Assembly (NCBI RefSeq): GCF_021502675.1
Contig: NZ_JAKFHA010000005.1
Coordinates: 139,596 to 203,595 of the forward strand
DNA: 64,000 nucleotides
Source of the DNA: Yinghuangia soli
GTDB taxonomy: Bacteria > Actinomycetota > Actinomycetes > Streptomycetales > Streptomycetaceae
Direction: 5' to 3'
The position numbers were made by a program, and so were the translations under genes. The stretch's first letter is position 1. Each line of letters opens with the position of its first letter. The notes beneath the pieces are model-generated. The model was not told where the DNA came from, did no database searches, and was given only the letters and a program-made list of their open reading frames with translations. Positions 35,424 to 43,547 of this stretch are shown here, in pieces.

Positions 35424-35438
35424 CAACCGGACCGGTTG
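35424..35438. promoter_or_regulatory. 15-bp perfect palindrome
   Basis: CAACCGG-A-CCGGTTG is perfectly symmetrical. It lies 134 bp upstream of the Lrp-like gene and 300 bp upstream of nicX. A further half-site CCGGTT occurs about 29 bp to the right (35461). It is an operator candidate for the adjacent Lrp-like or the MarR regulator. Confidence 0.4.
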
Positions 35439-35488
35439 GCTCCGCTCGGAATGAAACATCCCGGTTAACTCGGCCGCAAGGCCTTGCA

Positions 35489-35524
35489 CGACGGAGATAG
35501 TACGTGTTCGGATTATCTCCGTCG
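35489..35524. promoter_or_regulatory. Inverted repeat upstream of nicX, operator candidate
   Basis: Arms CGACGGAGATA (35489-35499) and TATCTCCGTCG (35514-35524) are perfect over 11 bp, with a 14-nt spacer. Together they form a dyad of 36 bp in relatively AT-rich DNA. No U tract follows on either strand, so it does not look like a terminator. It lies 214 bp before the nicX start. Binding by the cluster's MarR protein, or folding in the 5' leader, are both possible. Confidence 0.5.
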
Positions 35525-35737
35525 GGCGGCCCGCCGCCCGGCTCAAGTACCGACGGCCGTGCTGTGCCCTGTGCTGCCTTGCGCTGCCCGCAGAGCCTCC
35601 CCGGCCCGCCCACCCCACGGATCCCGCGACTCCCGTACCCCGTCCCACCTGCACCGACCTGCTCGGGCCTGCCCAGGCCTGCCCGGGTCCGCGGGGGAGC
35701 AGGGCGCGGAAGTCCACCCCAGCCTTGGAGCGGCACC

Positions 35738-36766
35738 GTGTTCGATCTTTCCTCCGCCGACCTGCTCGACGCCTTCACCGCCGAGCTGAAGCTGTGCAAG
35801 CTCGTCCCCGGCGAGCACGTCGTGGTGCTGGCCGAACCGGCCAGCCGCGGCGATTACGTCGCCGCCGCGTTCGGCGCCGCGAAGGCCTGCGGCGCGCACG
35901 TCATCGCCGCCACGGTCCCCGGCGGCAGCCCCGCGCCGATGCCCAGCACGCACACCGGGGCCGGCCCCGGCCTGGTGTCGGTGCTCAACGACCGGGCCGC
36001 CCAGGACCTGCTCAAGTCCGCCGACCTGGTCGTCGACCTCACCTCCGAGGGCTTCATCCACGCCCCCGTGCAGCAGGAGATCCTGCGCAGCGGGACCCGC
36101 ATCATCTTCGTCTGCGACGCCCCGGACGTGCTGATCCGCAACCTGCCCAAGGCCTCCGACAAGGAGGACGTGCTCAAGGGCGTCGACCTGCTCAAGTCGG
36201 CCTCGGCCATGCACGTGCGGTCCGCGGCCGGCACCGACCTGGAAGTGCAACTCGCCGGAGCCAAACCCGAGTTCCAGTGCGGCTTCGCGGACGACCCGGG
36301 CCGCTGGGACCACTGGCCCAGCACGATGGTGCTGTGCTGGCCGGAGATCAGCAACGGCCGTATCGTGCTCGCCCCCGGCGACATCCTGCTGCCCTTCAAG
36401 GAGTACGTCCGCGACCCGGTCACGCTGACCGTCGCGGACGGCCGCATCGAGGACATCGCGGGCGGCGCCGAGGCGCACCTGCTCACGACCTTCTTCGCGG
36501 ACGCCGCCGACCCGTGGGGGCGCAGCCTCTCGCACATGGGCTGGGGCCTCATGCGCACCGCCGACTGGTTCGCCACCGCGATGTACGGCAAGGGCGACCT
36601 GATGGGCATGGACGCACGCGCATTCGCCGGGAACTTCCTGTGGTCCACCGGACCGCACCCGGTGCTCGGCCGCGAGTCCTACGCGCACCTCGACATCGCC
36701 ATGCGCGGCTGCACCGTGACCGTGGACGGCGCCGACGTCGTCGTCGACGGCAAGCTCCCCGCCTGA
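35738..36766 (+). CDS. nicX: 2,5-dihydroxypyridine 5,6-dioxygenase (NicX)
   Basis: A 342-residue protein of the NicX/M29-like fold. It should open the ring of 2,5-dihydroxypyridine with O2 to N-formylmaleamate using mononuclear Fe(II). H266 (LSHMGWG), H317 and D319 (AHLDIAMRG) coincide within one residue with the His265/His318/Asp320 iron ligands I recall for Pseudomonas putida NicX. GTG 35738 has GGAG seven bases upstream; the frame is open further but lacks homology-like sequence. It is the first gene of the catabolic cluster. No signal peptide is present, so it is cytoplasmic. Confidence 0.9.
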   Translation: MFDLSSADLLDAFTAELKLCKLVPGEHVVVLAEPASRGDYVAAAFGAAKACGAHVIAATVPGGSPAPMPSTHTGAGPGLVSVLNDRAAQDLLKSADLVVDLTSEGFIHAPVQQEILRSGTRIIFVCDAPDVLIRNLPKASDKEDVLKGVDLLKSASAMHVRSAAGTDLEVQLAGAKPEFQCGFADDPGRWDHWPSTMVLCWPEISNGRIVLAPGDILLPFKEYVRDPVTLTVADGRIEDIAGGAEAHLLTTFFADAADPWGRSLSHMGWGLMRTADWFATAMYGKGDLMGMDARAFAGNFLWSTGPHPVLGRESYAHLDIAMRGCTVTVDGADVVVDGKLPA

Positions 36767-36791
36767 ACAACGCATAAGGAGACAAAGAACC

Positions 36792-38063
36792 GTGGCCTCC
36801 ACCCAGTCGTACGAAGTCACCGTCGTCGGCGGCGGACTCGGCGGGCTGACCGCCGCGCTGGCCCTGCGCCAACGCGGCCTGCGCGTGACCGTGCTCGAAC
36901 AGGCGGCCCAGCTGGGCGAGATCGGTGCGGGCATCCAGACCGCGCCGAACGCCAGCCGCATCCTGCTCGGCCTCGGACTGCGCGAGCAGATGGAGGCCAT
37001 CCGCACCGAGCCGCTCGACCAGGTCCGGCGGCGCTGGGCGGACGGCAGCATCATCGGCCTCACTCCGCTCGGCGACTTCTGCACGCGCACCTACAACGCG
37101 CCCTACTGGCACTACCACCGCGCCGACCTGCACCGCGTCATCATGGACGCCTGCACGGACCCGGACGGCGCCGGACCGGTCGTCGAACTGCGCACCGACA
37201 GCCGCGTGGTCGGCCTGGACCGCGGCAACCCGAAGCGGCCCGCGGCGCTCACCGCGGACGGCAAGCGCCACGAGGCCGACGTGCTGATCGGTGCGGACGG
37301 CATCCGCTCCGCGGTCCGCGACCTGATGGGCGCCGAGGACACCCTGCGGTTCTCCGGCGAGATGGCCTTCCGGGCGCTCATCCCCGGCGACTCGATCGCC
37401 GCCGACCCGGCCACCCGCTGGCTCGTGGACCGCTACCAGAGCACCATCTGGTACGGCCCGGACCGGCATCTCGTGCACTACATGATCCGCGGCGGCGAGT
37501 TCCTCAACGTGGTCGGCTGCGTGCCGTGCACCGACGAGGTCGCCGAGCAGTGGACCGTCCCGTCCACCGCGCAGGACCTCGTCGACGCCTTCGCCGGCTG
37601 GGACGACCGGGTGCCGGCCATGCTCTCCAAGGCCAAGGACGACGTCGCGTGCTTCGCGCTCTACCACCGGCGCCGCGACCCGGTCTGGATGGACGGCCGC
37701 ATCGCGCTGCTCGGCGACTCGTGCCACGCCATGCTGCCCTACCAGGCCCAGGGCGCCTCCCAGGCCATGGAGGACGCGGCCGTGCTGGCCGAGGAGTTGG
37801 GCCGGGTGACCGCGGACGGTGCGGAGACCGCGCTGCGCCGGTACGTCGACCGGCGTGCCAAGCACGCGGGCATGGTGCAGGAGGCCTCGGTGCGCAACAT
37901 GGCCCTCTACCACCTGCCCGACGGGCCCGAACAGCGCGACCGCGACGAGAAGTTGCGGCGCGGGTTCACCGGGGAGTCGGACCTGTCGTACGACTGGCTG
38001 TGGTCCGGCACCCCGCTCGACGACCCCGACCTCGGCGCTTTCGCCTACCAGTTCGCGCGGTGA
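36792..38063 (+). CDS. nicC: FAD-dependent monooxygenase, probable 6-hydroxynicotinate 3-monooxygenase (NicC-like)
   Basis: A 423-residue single-component flavin hydroxylase of the salicylate/3-hydroxybenzoate 6-hydroxylase class. The Rossmann motif is VVGGGLGGLTAAL (11-23), the conserved D-G motif is VLIGADGIRS, and the second FAD motif is ALLGDSCHAMLPYQAQG (305-321). H226 and Y230 keep the four-residue spacing of the NicC active-site His/Tyr pair. Expected reaction: decarboxylative hydroxylation of 6-hydroxynicotinate to 2,5-dihydroxypyridine, feeding NicX. Q49 stands in GAGIQTAPN where I recall His47 in NicC, so substrate should be tested. GTG 36792 follows AAGGAG. Confidence 0.82.
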   Translation: MASTQSYEVTVVGGGLGGLTAALALRQRGLRVTVLEQAAQLGEIGAGIQTAPNASRILLGLGLREQMEAIRTEPLDQVRRRWADGSIIGLTPLGDFCTRTYNAPYWHYHRADLHRVIMDACTDPDGAGPVVELRTDSRVVGLDRGNPKRPAALTADGKRHEADVLIGADGIRSAVRDLMGAEDTLRFSGEMAFRALIPGDSIAADPATRWLVDRYQSTIWYGPDRHLVHYMIRGGEFLNVVGCVPCTDEVAEQWTVPSTAQDLVDAFAGWDDRVPAMLSKAKDDVACFALYHRRRDPVWMDGRIALLGDSCHAMLPYQAQGASQAMEDAAVLAEELGRVTADGAETALRRYVDRRAKHAGMVQEASVRNMALYHLPDGPEQRDRDEKLRRGFTGESDLSYDWLWSGTPLDDPDLGAFAYQFAR

Positions 38064-38148
38064 TGCGGATGCTCCCGCATCGCCCGCTGAATCGAACCAG
38101 CAGTACCACCCCCGCACCCCGTCCGACCCGGAAAGGAGGAGGAGCCTC

Positions 38149-39024
38149 ATGAAGCCTGCCTCGTTCGCCTACCACCGCGCCCGCGACGTGGCCGGCGCCG
38201 CCCGGCTCCTCGCCGAACTCGCGGAACGCGGTGAGGACGCCAAGCTGCTGGCCGGCGGCCAGAGCCTGATCCCGATGATGAACTTCCGGCTGGCCCGCCC
38301 CGGCCATCTCGTGGACATCGGGGGCCTTGCCGAACTGGCCTACCTGCGCCCGGACGGCACCGGCGGCCTGCGCATCGGCGCGCTCACCACCCACCACACC
38401 GTCGAGACCGCCGCCGAGGCGGTCCTCGGCCGGGACTTCGCGGTGCTGCGCGACGCCATGCCGTGGATCGGCCACCTGCCGATCCGCACCCGCGGCACGG
38501 TCGGCGGCAGCCTCGCGCACGGCGACTCCACCGCCGAATGGTGCCTGCTCGCCCTCCTGCTCGACGCCGAGATCACCGCCGTCGGACCGCACGGCGAACG
38601 CACCATCCCCGCGGCCGAGTTCTTCCACGGCTTCTACACCACCGCCCTGGAAGCCGACGAGGTCCTCGCCGAGATCCGCTTCCCGCGTCCCGCGCCGCAT
38701 GCCGCATTGGCCGAATTCGCGGAGCGGCGCGGCGACTTCGCCATCGTCTCGGCGGCCGTCGACCTGGACGTCGACGATGCCGGAGCCGTCGTCGCGGGCC
38801 GCGTCGCGCTCGGTGGCGTCGCCCCCGCACCGCTGCGCATCCCGGAAGCCGAAGAGGTCCTGGCCACAGGCGGCCCCGACCGCGCCGCGCTGTTCGCCGC
38901 CTGCGCGGACCGCGCCGCCGAGGCCGCCGACCCGCCGTCCGACATGAACGGCAGCGCCGACTACCGGCGCACCCTCATCCGCACCCTGATCCGCCGCGCC
39001 TGCGAGGAGGCGATCTCCCGATGA
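38149..39024 (+). CDS. Molybdenum hydroxylase FAD subunit (CoxM type)
   Basis: A 291-residue medium subunit of a xanthine-oxidase-family hydroxylase. The FAD-binding motifs A-K-L-L-A-G-G-Q-S-L-I-P (about 30-41) and T-R-G-T-V-G-G-S-L-A-H-G-D (about 111-123) are intact. It passes electrons from the iron-sulfur subunit to an external acceptor. ATG 38149 is preceded by AAAGGAGGAGG. It is followed by the large and small subunits with 4-bp overlaps in the order M-L-S, as in actinobacterial CoxMSL- or NdhLMS-like enzymes. The cluster context suggests nicotinate as substrate. Confidence 0.9.
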   Translation: MKPASFAYHRARDVAGAARLLAELAERGEDAKLLAGGQSLIPMMNFRLARPGHLVDIGGLAELAYLRPDGTGGLRIGALTTHHTVETAAEAVLGRDFAVLRDAMPWIGHLPIRTRGTVGGSLAHGDSTAEWCLLALLLDAEITAVGPHGERTIPAAEFFHGFYTTALEADEVLAEIRFPRPAPHAALAEFAERRGDFAIVSAAVDLDVDDAGAVVAGRVALGGVAPAPLRIPEAEEVLATGGPDRAALFAACADRAAEAADPPSDMNGSADYRRTLIRTLIRRACEEAISR

Positions 39025-41423
39025 GCCCCACCGCGCCGCACCCCGCGCCCGCGCCGCACGGCACCCACGGCAGCCCCGAAGGCGACCGCCTCGTCGGCCG
39101 GTCCGTACGCCGCCGCGAAGACCCCCGCCTCCTCACCGGGCGCGGCCGCTTCGTGGACGACATCGCGCTGCCCGGCATGCTGCACGCCCAGTTCGTGCGC
39201 AGCACGGTCGCACACGCCCGGATCGCCGAGCTGGACCTCGACGGGATCCGCGAAGTCCCGGGCGTGGTGGCCGTCTTCGATGCCGCCGACCTCGGCCTCG
39301 CGGACATCGCGGCCCGCCTGGACCGGCCGCTGCACGAGTTCGTGCCGACCGACATGCCCATCCTGGCCCGCGACCGGGTCCGCTACGTCGGCGAGCCGCT
39401 CGCCATCGTGGTGGCGCGCGACGCGTACGCGGCCGAAGACGGCATCGAGGCCGCCAAGGTCCGGTACGACATCCTCCCCCCGGTCGTCTCCGACACCGCC
39501 GCCCTGGCCCCCGGCGCGCCCCTCGTGCACGACGCGGCCGCCCGCAACACCCTCGTCGACGTCGCCATGTTCGCCACCGAGGGCATCGACGACGTCTTCG
39601 CCGCCGCACCCTGCGTGGTCGAGGTGCACACCACCACCGGCCGGCAGAACGCGCTGCCGCTGGAGACCCGCGGCGCGGTCGCCGCCTGGGACGCCAAGGA
39701 AGACCAACTCGTCCTGCACACCTGCACCCAGACCCCGCACCAGGTCCGCACCGTGGCGGCCGCCTGCCTCGGCCTGGACGAGCGCGCGGTCCGCGTGGTC
39801 GTCCCCGACATGGGCGGCGGCTTCGGCCAGAAGTGCGTGGTCGGCCGCGAGGAGATCGCCGCCGCGGCCGCCGCACTCCGGCTGGGCCGCCCGGTCAAGT
39901 GGATCGAGGACCGCAAGGACGCGCTCACCGCGTCCTTCCTGGCCCGCGAGCAGCGCTACGACGTGCGCGCCGCGTTCGCCGCCGACGGCACCATCCTCGC
40001 CCTCGACGCCGACGTCGTGTGCGACATGGGCGCCTACTCCTGCTACCCGTTCACCGCGGGCATCGAGCCGCTCATGGCCTCCGCCGAGATGCCGAGCGTC
40101 TACAAGGTCCCCGCGTACCGGGTCCGCGGCCGCGCGGTCACCACCAACAAGGCCCCGACCGCCCCGTACCGCGGTGTCAGCCGCCCGCAGTACGTCATGG
40201 TCGTCGAACGCCTCATGGAGCGCGCCGCCCGCGAACTCGGCATCGACGCGGTCGAGATCCGGCGCCGCAACGTCATCACCGAGTTCCCCTACACCGGCGT
40301 CAACAACATCACCTACGACCCCGGCTCCTACCTCGAATCCCTCGACCTGTGCGCCAAGGTCCTGCACGACGAAGGCTGGTACGCCGCCAAGGAGCAGGCC
40401 GCCGCCGAAGGCCGCCACCTCGGCATCGGCTACTCGTGCTTCAGCGAGCGCACCGGCTACGGATCCACCGCCTTCGCGGCCCGCAAGATGCAGGTCGTGC
40501 CCGGCTTCGACATCTCCGAAGTCCGGATGGACACCACCGGCGCGCTCACCGTCACCACCGGCACCCAGAACCACGGGCAGAGCCACGAGACCACGATGGC
40601 CCAGATCGTCGCCGACGAACTGCACGTCGACCTCGGCAAGGTCCGCATCCACCAGGGCGACACCGAACGCATCACCTACGGGTGGGGCACGTTCGCCAGC
40701 CGGTCCATCGTGGTCGGCGGCAGCGCCGTGCAGCGCGCCGCCGCGAAGCTCGGCGCCAAGCTGGTCGCCCTCGGCGCCCACCTCATGGACGCCAAGCCCG
40801 AGGACGCCGAACTGGGCGCGGGCTGCGTGCGGCTGCGTGCCGAGCCCGAGCGCACGGTCTCGTACGAGCGCATCGCCGAAGCCGCCTACCTGCGCTCCAA
40901 CCTGCTGCCCGACGGCATCGAACCCGGCCTGTCCGCGACCGCGAGCTTCGACGTCTTCGACGACGGCACCTTCTCCAACGCCACGCACGGCGTCGTCGTC
41001 GAACTCCACGAAGGCACCGGCCGCGTCGAGATCCTGCGGTACGTCTGCGTCGAGGACTGCGGCGTCGCGGTCAACCCGCAAGTGGTCGAGGGCCAGTGCC
41101 GCGGCGGCATCGCGCAGGGCATCGCCGGCGCGCTGTTCGAGCAGATCACCTACGACGCCCAGGGCGAACCGTCCGCGACCAGCTTCATGGACTACAAGGT
41201 GCCGACCGCCTGGGAGATCCCGGACGTCGCCATCCACCACCTGGAAACCCCCTGCCTGTTCACCACGACCGGGGCCAAGGGCGCGGGCGAAGGCGGCACC
41301 ATCGGCGCCCCGGCCGCCGTCCTCAACGCGGTCAACGACGCCCTGGCCCCGACCGGCGTCGAACTCGACAGCACCCCCATCACCCCCGAGACGGTGCAGC
41401 GCGCCCTGGAGAGCCGCCCATGA
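39021..41423 (+). CDS. Molybdenum hydroxylase large subunit, probable nicotinate 6-hydroxylase
   Basis: An 800-residue molybdopterin-binding subunit of the CoxL/xanthine dehydrogenase family. Hallmarks are GRSVRRREDPRLLTGRG near the start and D-M-G-G-G-F-G-Q-K, a moco contact. The active-site segment P-Y-R-G-V-S-R-P-Q differs from the A-Y-R-C-S-F-R loop of true CO dehydrogenases. The C-terminal K-G-A-G-E-G-G holds the catalytic Glu. So it is not a CO dehydrogenase. Being next to NicC and NicX, it most likely hydroxylates nicotinate to 6-hydroxynicotinate with water oxygen. No moco-insertion gene (CoxD/F, XdhC) is adjacent. Confidence 0.9.
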   Translation: MSPTAPHPAPAPHGTHGSPEGDRLVGRSVRRREDPRLLTGRGRFVDDIALPGMLHAQFVRSTVAHARIAELDLDGIREVPGVVAVFDAADLGLADIAARLDRPLHEFVPTDMPILARDRVRYVGEPLAIVVARDAYAAEDGIEAAKVRYDILPPVVSDTAALAPGAPLVHDAAARNTLVDVAMFATEGIDDVFAAAPCVVEVHTTTGRQNALPLETRGAVAAWDAKEDQLVLHTCTQTPHQVRTVAAACLGLDERAVRVVVPDMGGGFGQKCVVGREEIAAAAAALRLGRPVKWIEDRKDALTASFLAREQRYDVRAAFAADGTILALDADVVCDMGAYSCYPFTAGIEPLMASAEMPSVYKVPAYRVRGRAVTTNKAPTAPYRGVSRPQYVMVVERLMERAARELGIDAVEIRRRNVITEFPYTGVNNITYDPGSYLESLDLCAKVLHDEGWYAAKEQAAAEGRHLGIGYSCFSERTGYGSTAFAARKMQVVPGFDISEVRMDTTGALTVTTGTQNHGQSHETTMAQIVADELHVDLGKVRIHQGDTERITYGWGTFASRSIVVGGSAVQRAAAKLGAKLVALGAHLMDAKPEDAELGAGCVRLRAEPERTVSYERIAEAAYLRSNLLPDGIEPGLSATASFDVFDDGTFSNATHGVVVELHEGTGRVEILRYVCVEDCGVAVNPQVVEGQCRGGIAQGIAGALFEQITYDAQGEPSATSFMDYKVPTAWEIPDVAIHHLETPCLFTTTGAKGAGEGGTIGAPAAVLNAVNDALAPTGVELDSTPITPETVQRALESRP

Positions 41424-41923
41424 CGGACACTTCCTCGCGAGAGAACCACCTGCTGATCACGCTGGACGTCAACGGCGAACAGCACGAGATCCTCGTCGAA
41501 CCGCGCCGCACCCTCGTCGACGTGCTCCGCCACGACCTCGGCCTGACCGGCACGCACGTCGGCTGCGAACACGGCATCTGCGGCGCCTGCACGGTGCTCG
41601 CCGACGGCAAGCCGGTCCGCGCCTGCCTGATGTTCGCCGCCCAGGCCGAGGGCACCGCACTGCGCACCGTCGAATCGCTCGGCGACGGCTGCGGCGGACT
41701 CGGGGACCTGCAGCAGTCCTTCACCGAGCACCACGCCCTGCAATGCGGCTTCTGCACCCCGGGGTTCCTGATGCTCGCGGAAGGGTTCCTGGCCGAATGC
41801 CCGGACCCCGAGCCCGACGAGATCCGCGAGGTCGTCGCCGCCAACCTGTGCCGGTGCACCGGCTACCAGCCCATTGCCGAGGCCATCGGCCACTGCGCCG
41901 CCCGGCGCCTGAAGGAGAAGTGA
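41420..41923 (+). CDS. Molybdenum hydroxylase iron-sulfur subunit (CoxS type)
   Basis: A 167-residue small subunit with two [2Fe-2S] clusters. The plant-ferredoxin-type site uses C49, C54, C57 and C69 (GCEHGICGACTVL...RACL). The second site is C-G-F-C-T-P-G-F plus C-R-C-T-G-Y near the C-terminus. It conducts electrons from the molybdenum centre to FAD in the medium subunit. Its ATG overlaps the large-subunit stop, and its stop shares one base with the CoxG-like start (TGATG). All cluster ligands are present. Confidence 0.93.
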   Translation: MTDTSSRENHLLITLDVNGEQHEILVEPRRTLVDVLRHDLGLTGTHVGCEHGICGACTVLADGKPVRACLMFAAQAEGTALRTVESLGDGCGGLGDLQQSFTEHHALQCGFCTPGFLMLAEGFLAECPDPEPDEIREVVAANLCRCTGYQPIAEAIGHCAARRLKEK

Positions 41924-42759
41924 TGCGGTTCACCAGCACAGTGCCGGTCGCGGCCGCGCCCGACGCGGTCTTCGCACTGATCAACGACGTCGAGCGGGTC
42001 GCCACGTGCATGCCCGGAGCGGTGCTCCAGGGGCGTGACGGGGAGGCCTGGCACGGCGGAGTGAAGGTCAAGGTCGGACCGGTGACCGCGGCGTACGCCG
42101 GGACGGTGCGCTTCCTGGAGGTCGACCCCGCGCAGCGCACGCTGCGTGTCCAGGCCAAGGGCACCGACACGCACGGCAGCGGCGACGCCGAGGCCGAGGT
42201 CACGCTCGAAGTCCGCGACGACCCCGCCGGGGCCCGCCTGGAGCTGGTCACCGACCTGGTCATCCGCGGCAAGATCGCGCAGTTCGGCAAGGGCGCCATC
42301 ACCGCCGTGTCGGACCGGATCCTCCGGCAGTTCGCCCGCAACCTGGGCGGCCTGCTGGAAGGGGGGGACCCCGCACCGGCGCTGCCGAACGCCACCACGG
42401 CGGCGTCGGCGCGGGGTGGGACGGGGGGAGGCACGGGGGCCGGGGACTCGGGGGTCTTGGGGGACGGGACGGGGGACGGCGGCCGGCACCTTGCGGCTGT
42501 GGGGACGGTACGTACAGGACCGGCCGCCGCCCATGCCGATGCGGGCGGACATCCCGTGTCGTCCTCCGGCACACCGGCGTTCCAGCCGGTCGCCGGACCC
42601 GAACTCGACGGGCTCGCGCTGCTCGGCGGCCCCGCGGTCGCCAAATACGCGCCGATCGTCGGTGCCTTCGCCTTCGGCCTGTTCGAAGGCTGGCTCCTCG
42701 GCCGCCTGGTGAGCGTCGAGCGGCAGCTGCGGCAGCTCCGGGCACAAGGAAAGGCGTGA
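41923..42759 (+). CDS. CoxG-like SRPBCC protein
   Basis: A 278-residue protein with an N-terminal CoxG/SRPBCC domain (1-150; signatures DVERVATCMPGA and G-K-I-A-Q-F-G-K-G-A-I). A very G-rich-coded Gly/Ala/Thr linker (about 150-215) and a hydrophobic C-terminal segment (K-Y-A-P-I-V-G-A-F-A-F-G-L-F-E-G-W) with a charged tail follow. In CO-dehydrogenase systems CoxG helps tether the enzyme to the membrane. The C-terminal segment here fits that role for the adjacent hydroxylase. Alternatively it binds the hydrophobic substrate. It directly follows the small subunit. Confidence 0.8.
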   Translation: MRFTSTVPVAAAPDAVFALINDVERVATCMPGAVLQGRDGEAWHGGVKVKVGPVTAAYAGTVRFLEVDPAQRTLRVQAKGTDTHGSGDAEAEVTLEVRDDPAGARLELVTDLVIRGKIAQFGKGAITAVSDRILRQFARNLGGLLEGGDPAPALPNATTAASARGGTGGGTGAGDSGVLGDGTGDGGRHLAAVGTVRTGPAAAHADAGGHPVSSSGTPAFQPVAGPELDGLALLGGPAVAKYAPIVGAFAFGLFEGWLLGRLVSVERQLRQLRAQGKA

Positions 42760-43547
42760 CCGCCATGGGCGCATTGGAGAGCATCGGCGGGATCGGCCCC
42801 GCCGACACGGCCGGCCTGTACGGGTCGCCCACCGAAATCGTGTACGACCGGGCCGGGTTCGGTGCCGCCGCCGGAGTGGGCGTCCGCCCCGCGGTGGTCG
42901 TGGTGGACCTCACCCGGGGCTTCACCGAGGACGGCTTCCCGACCGGGACCGACCTGACCGACGTGGTCGCGGCCACCACCGAACTCATCGACGCGGCACG
43001 CTTCGCCGGCGCCCCGGTGGTCTTCACCGCGATCTCGTACACGGCCGCCGAAGCGGACGGCGACGCGGTGGCGTGGCTGCGCAAGGCCCCCGGCCTGCGG
43101 AGCCTGCGCGAAGGCTCCGCCGCGGTCGCGCTGGACCCGCGCCTCCCGCGGGAGGACGGCGACCACCTGGTGCTCAAGAAGGGCGCATCGGCGTTCTTCG
43201 GCACCTCGCTGGCCGCGCTGCTGTCCGGTCTCGGCTGTGACACCGCGGTGCTGTGCGGCGCCACGACCAGCGGCTGCGTGCGGGCCACCGCGGTGGACGC
43301 CGTGCAGTCCGGCTTCGCGGTCATGCTCCCCGCGGAATGCGCGGGGGACCGGGCCCGCGGCCCGCACGACGCGGCGCTCTTCGACATCCAGGCCAAGTAC
43401 GGCGACGTCGTCGGGCTCGACCAGGCGGTGGCGTACCTGCGCAGCATCGGCGGACGCCCGGACGGGCCCGCAGGCGCGGGATCGCGCAGGGCGTCCGGCG
43501 CGGCGCGGCCGATCGCGGGCGCCCGGCAGCGGGGAGGGGCACGATGA
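42756..43547 (+). CDS. nicF: Maleamate amidohydrolase (NicF), isochorismatase family
   Basis: A 263-residue cysteine hydrolase with the isochorismatase-fold triad D51 (VVVVDLTRGF), K142 (LKKGASAFFGT) and C174 (TTSGCVRATAVDA). Preceded by a cis-peptide G-A-T-T-S-G, C174 should attack the amide of maleamate, giving maleate and ammonia. GTG 42756 overlaps the previous stop; ATG at 42765 is an alternative. The C-terminal 25 residues are Arg/Gly-rich and probably disordered. The family also includes nicotinamidases and N-carbamoylsarcosine hydrolases, but the neighbours favour NicF. Confidence 0.85.
   Translation: MTAMGALESIGGIGPADTAGLYGSPTEIVYDRAGFGAAAGVGVRPAVVVVDLTRGFTEDGFPTGTDLTDVVAATTELIDAARFAGAPVVFTAISYTAAEADGDAVAWLRKAPGLRSLREGSAAVALDPRLPREDGDHLVLKKGASAFFGTSLAALLSGLGCDTAVLCGATTSGCVRATAVDAVQSGFAVMLPAECAGDRARGPHDAALFDIQAKYGDVVGLDQAVAYLRSIGGRPDGPAGAGSRRASGAARPIAGARQRGGAR

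Larger units (their letters stand above)
35291..35737. other. Divergent regulatory region of the nic cluster
   Basis: About 450 bp with no credible gene, between the Lrp-like regulator and nicX. It holds two operator-like inverted repeats (listed separately) in its AT-richer middle. Near the right end is a C-rich stretch with repeated CCTGCCC. Confidence 0.6.

Noticed and set aside
38961-41240. Very long open frame antisense to the molybdenum hydroxylase large subunit
   Set aside because: Its composition (Val/Gly/Asp/His-rich, no domains) is the mirror of the real gene's codon bias, and it lacks a ribosome site. Similar long antisense frames occur opposite most genes here.
38149-41923. CO dehydrogenase
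   Set aside because: Subunit types match, but the active-site loop is PYRGVSRPQ, not the AYRCSFR-type loop with the copper-binding Cys, and the neighbours are pyridine-catabolic genes.
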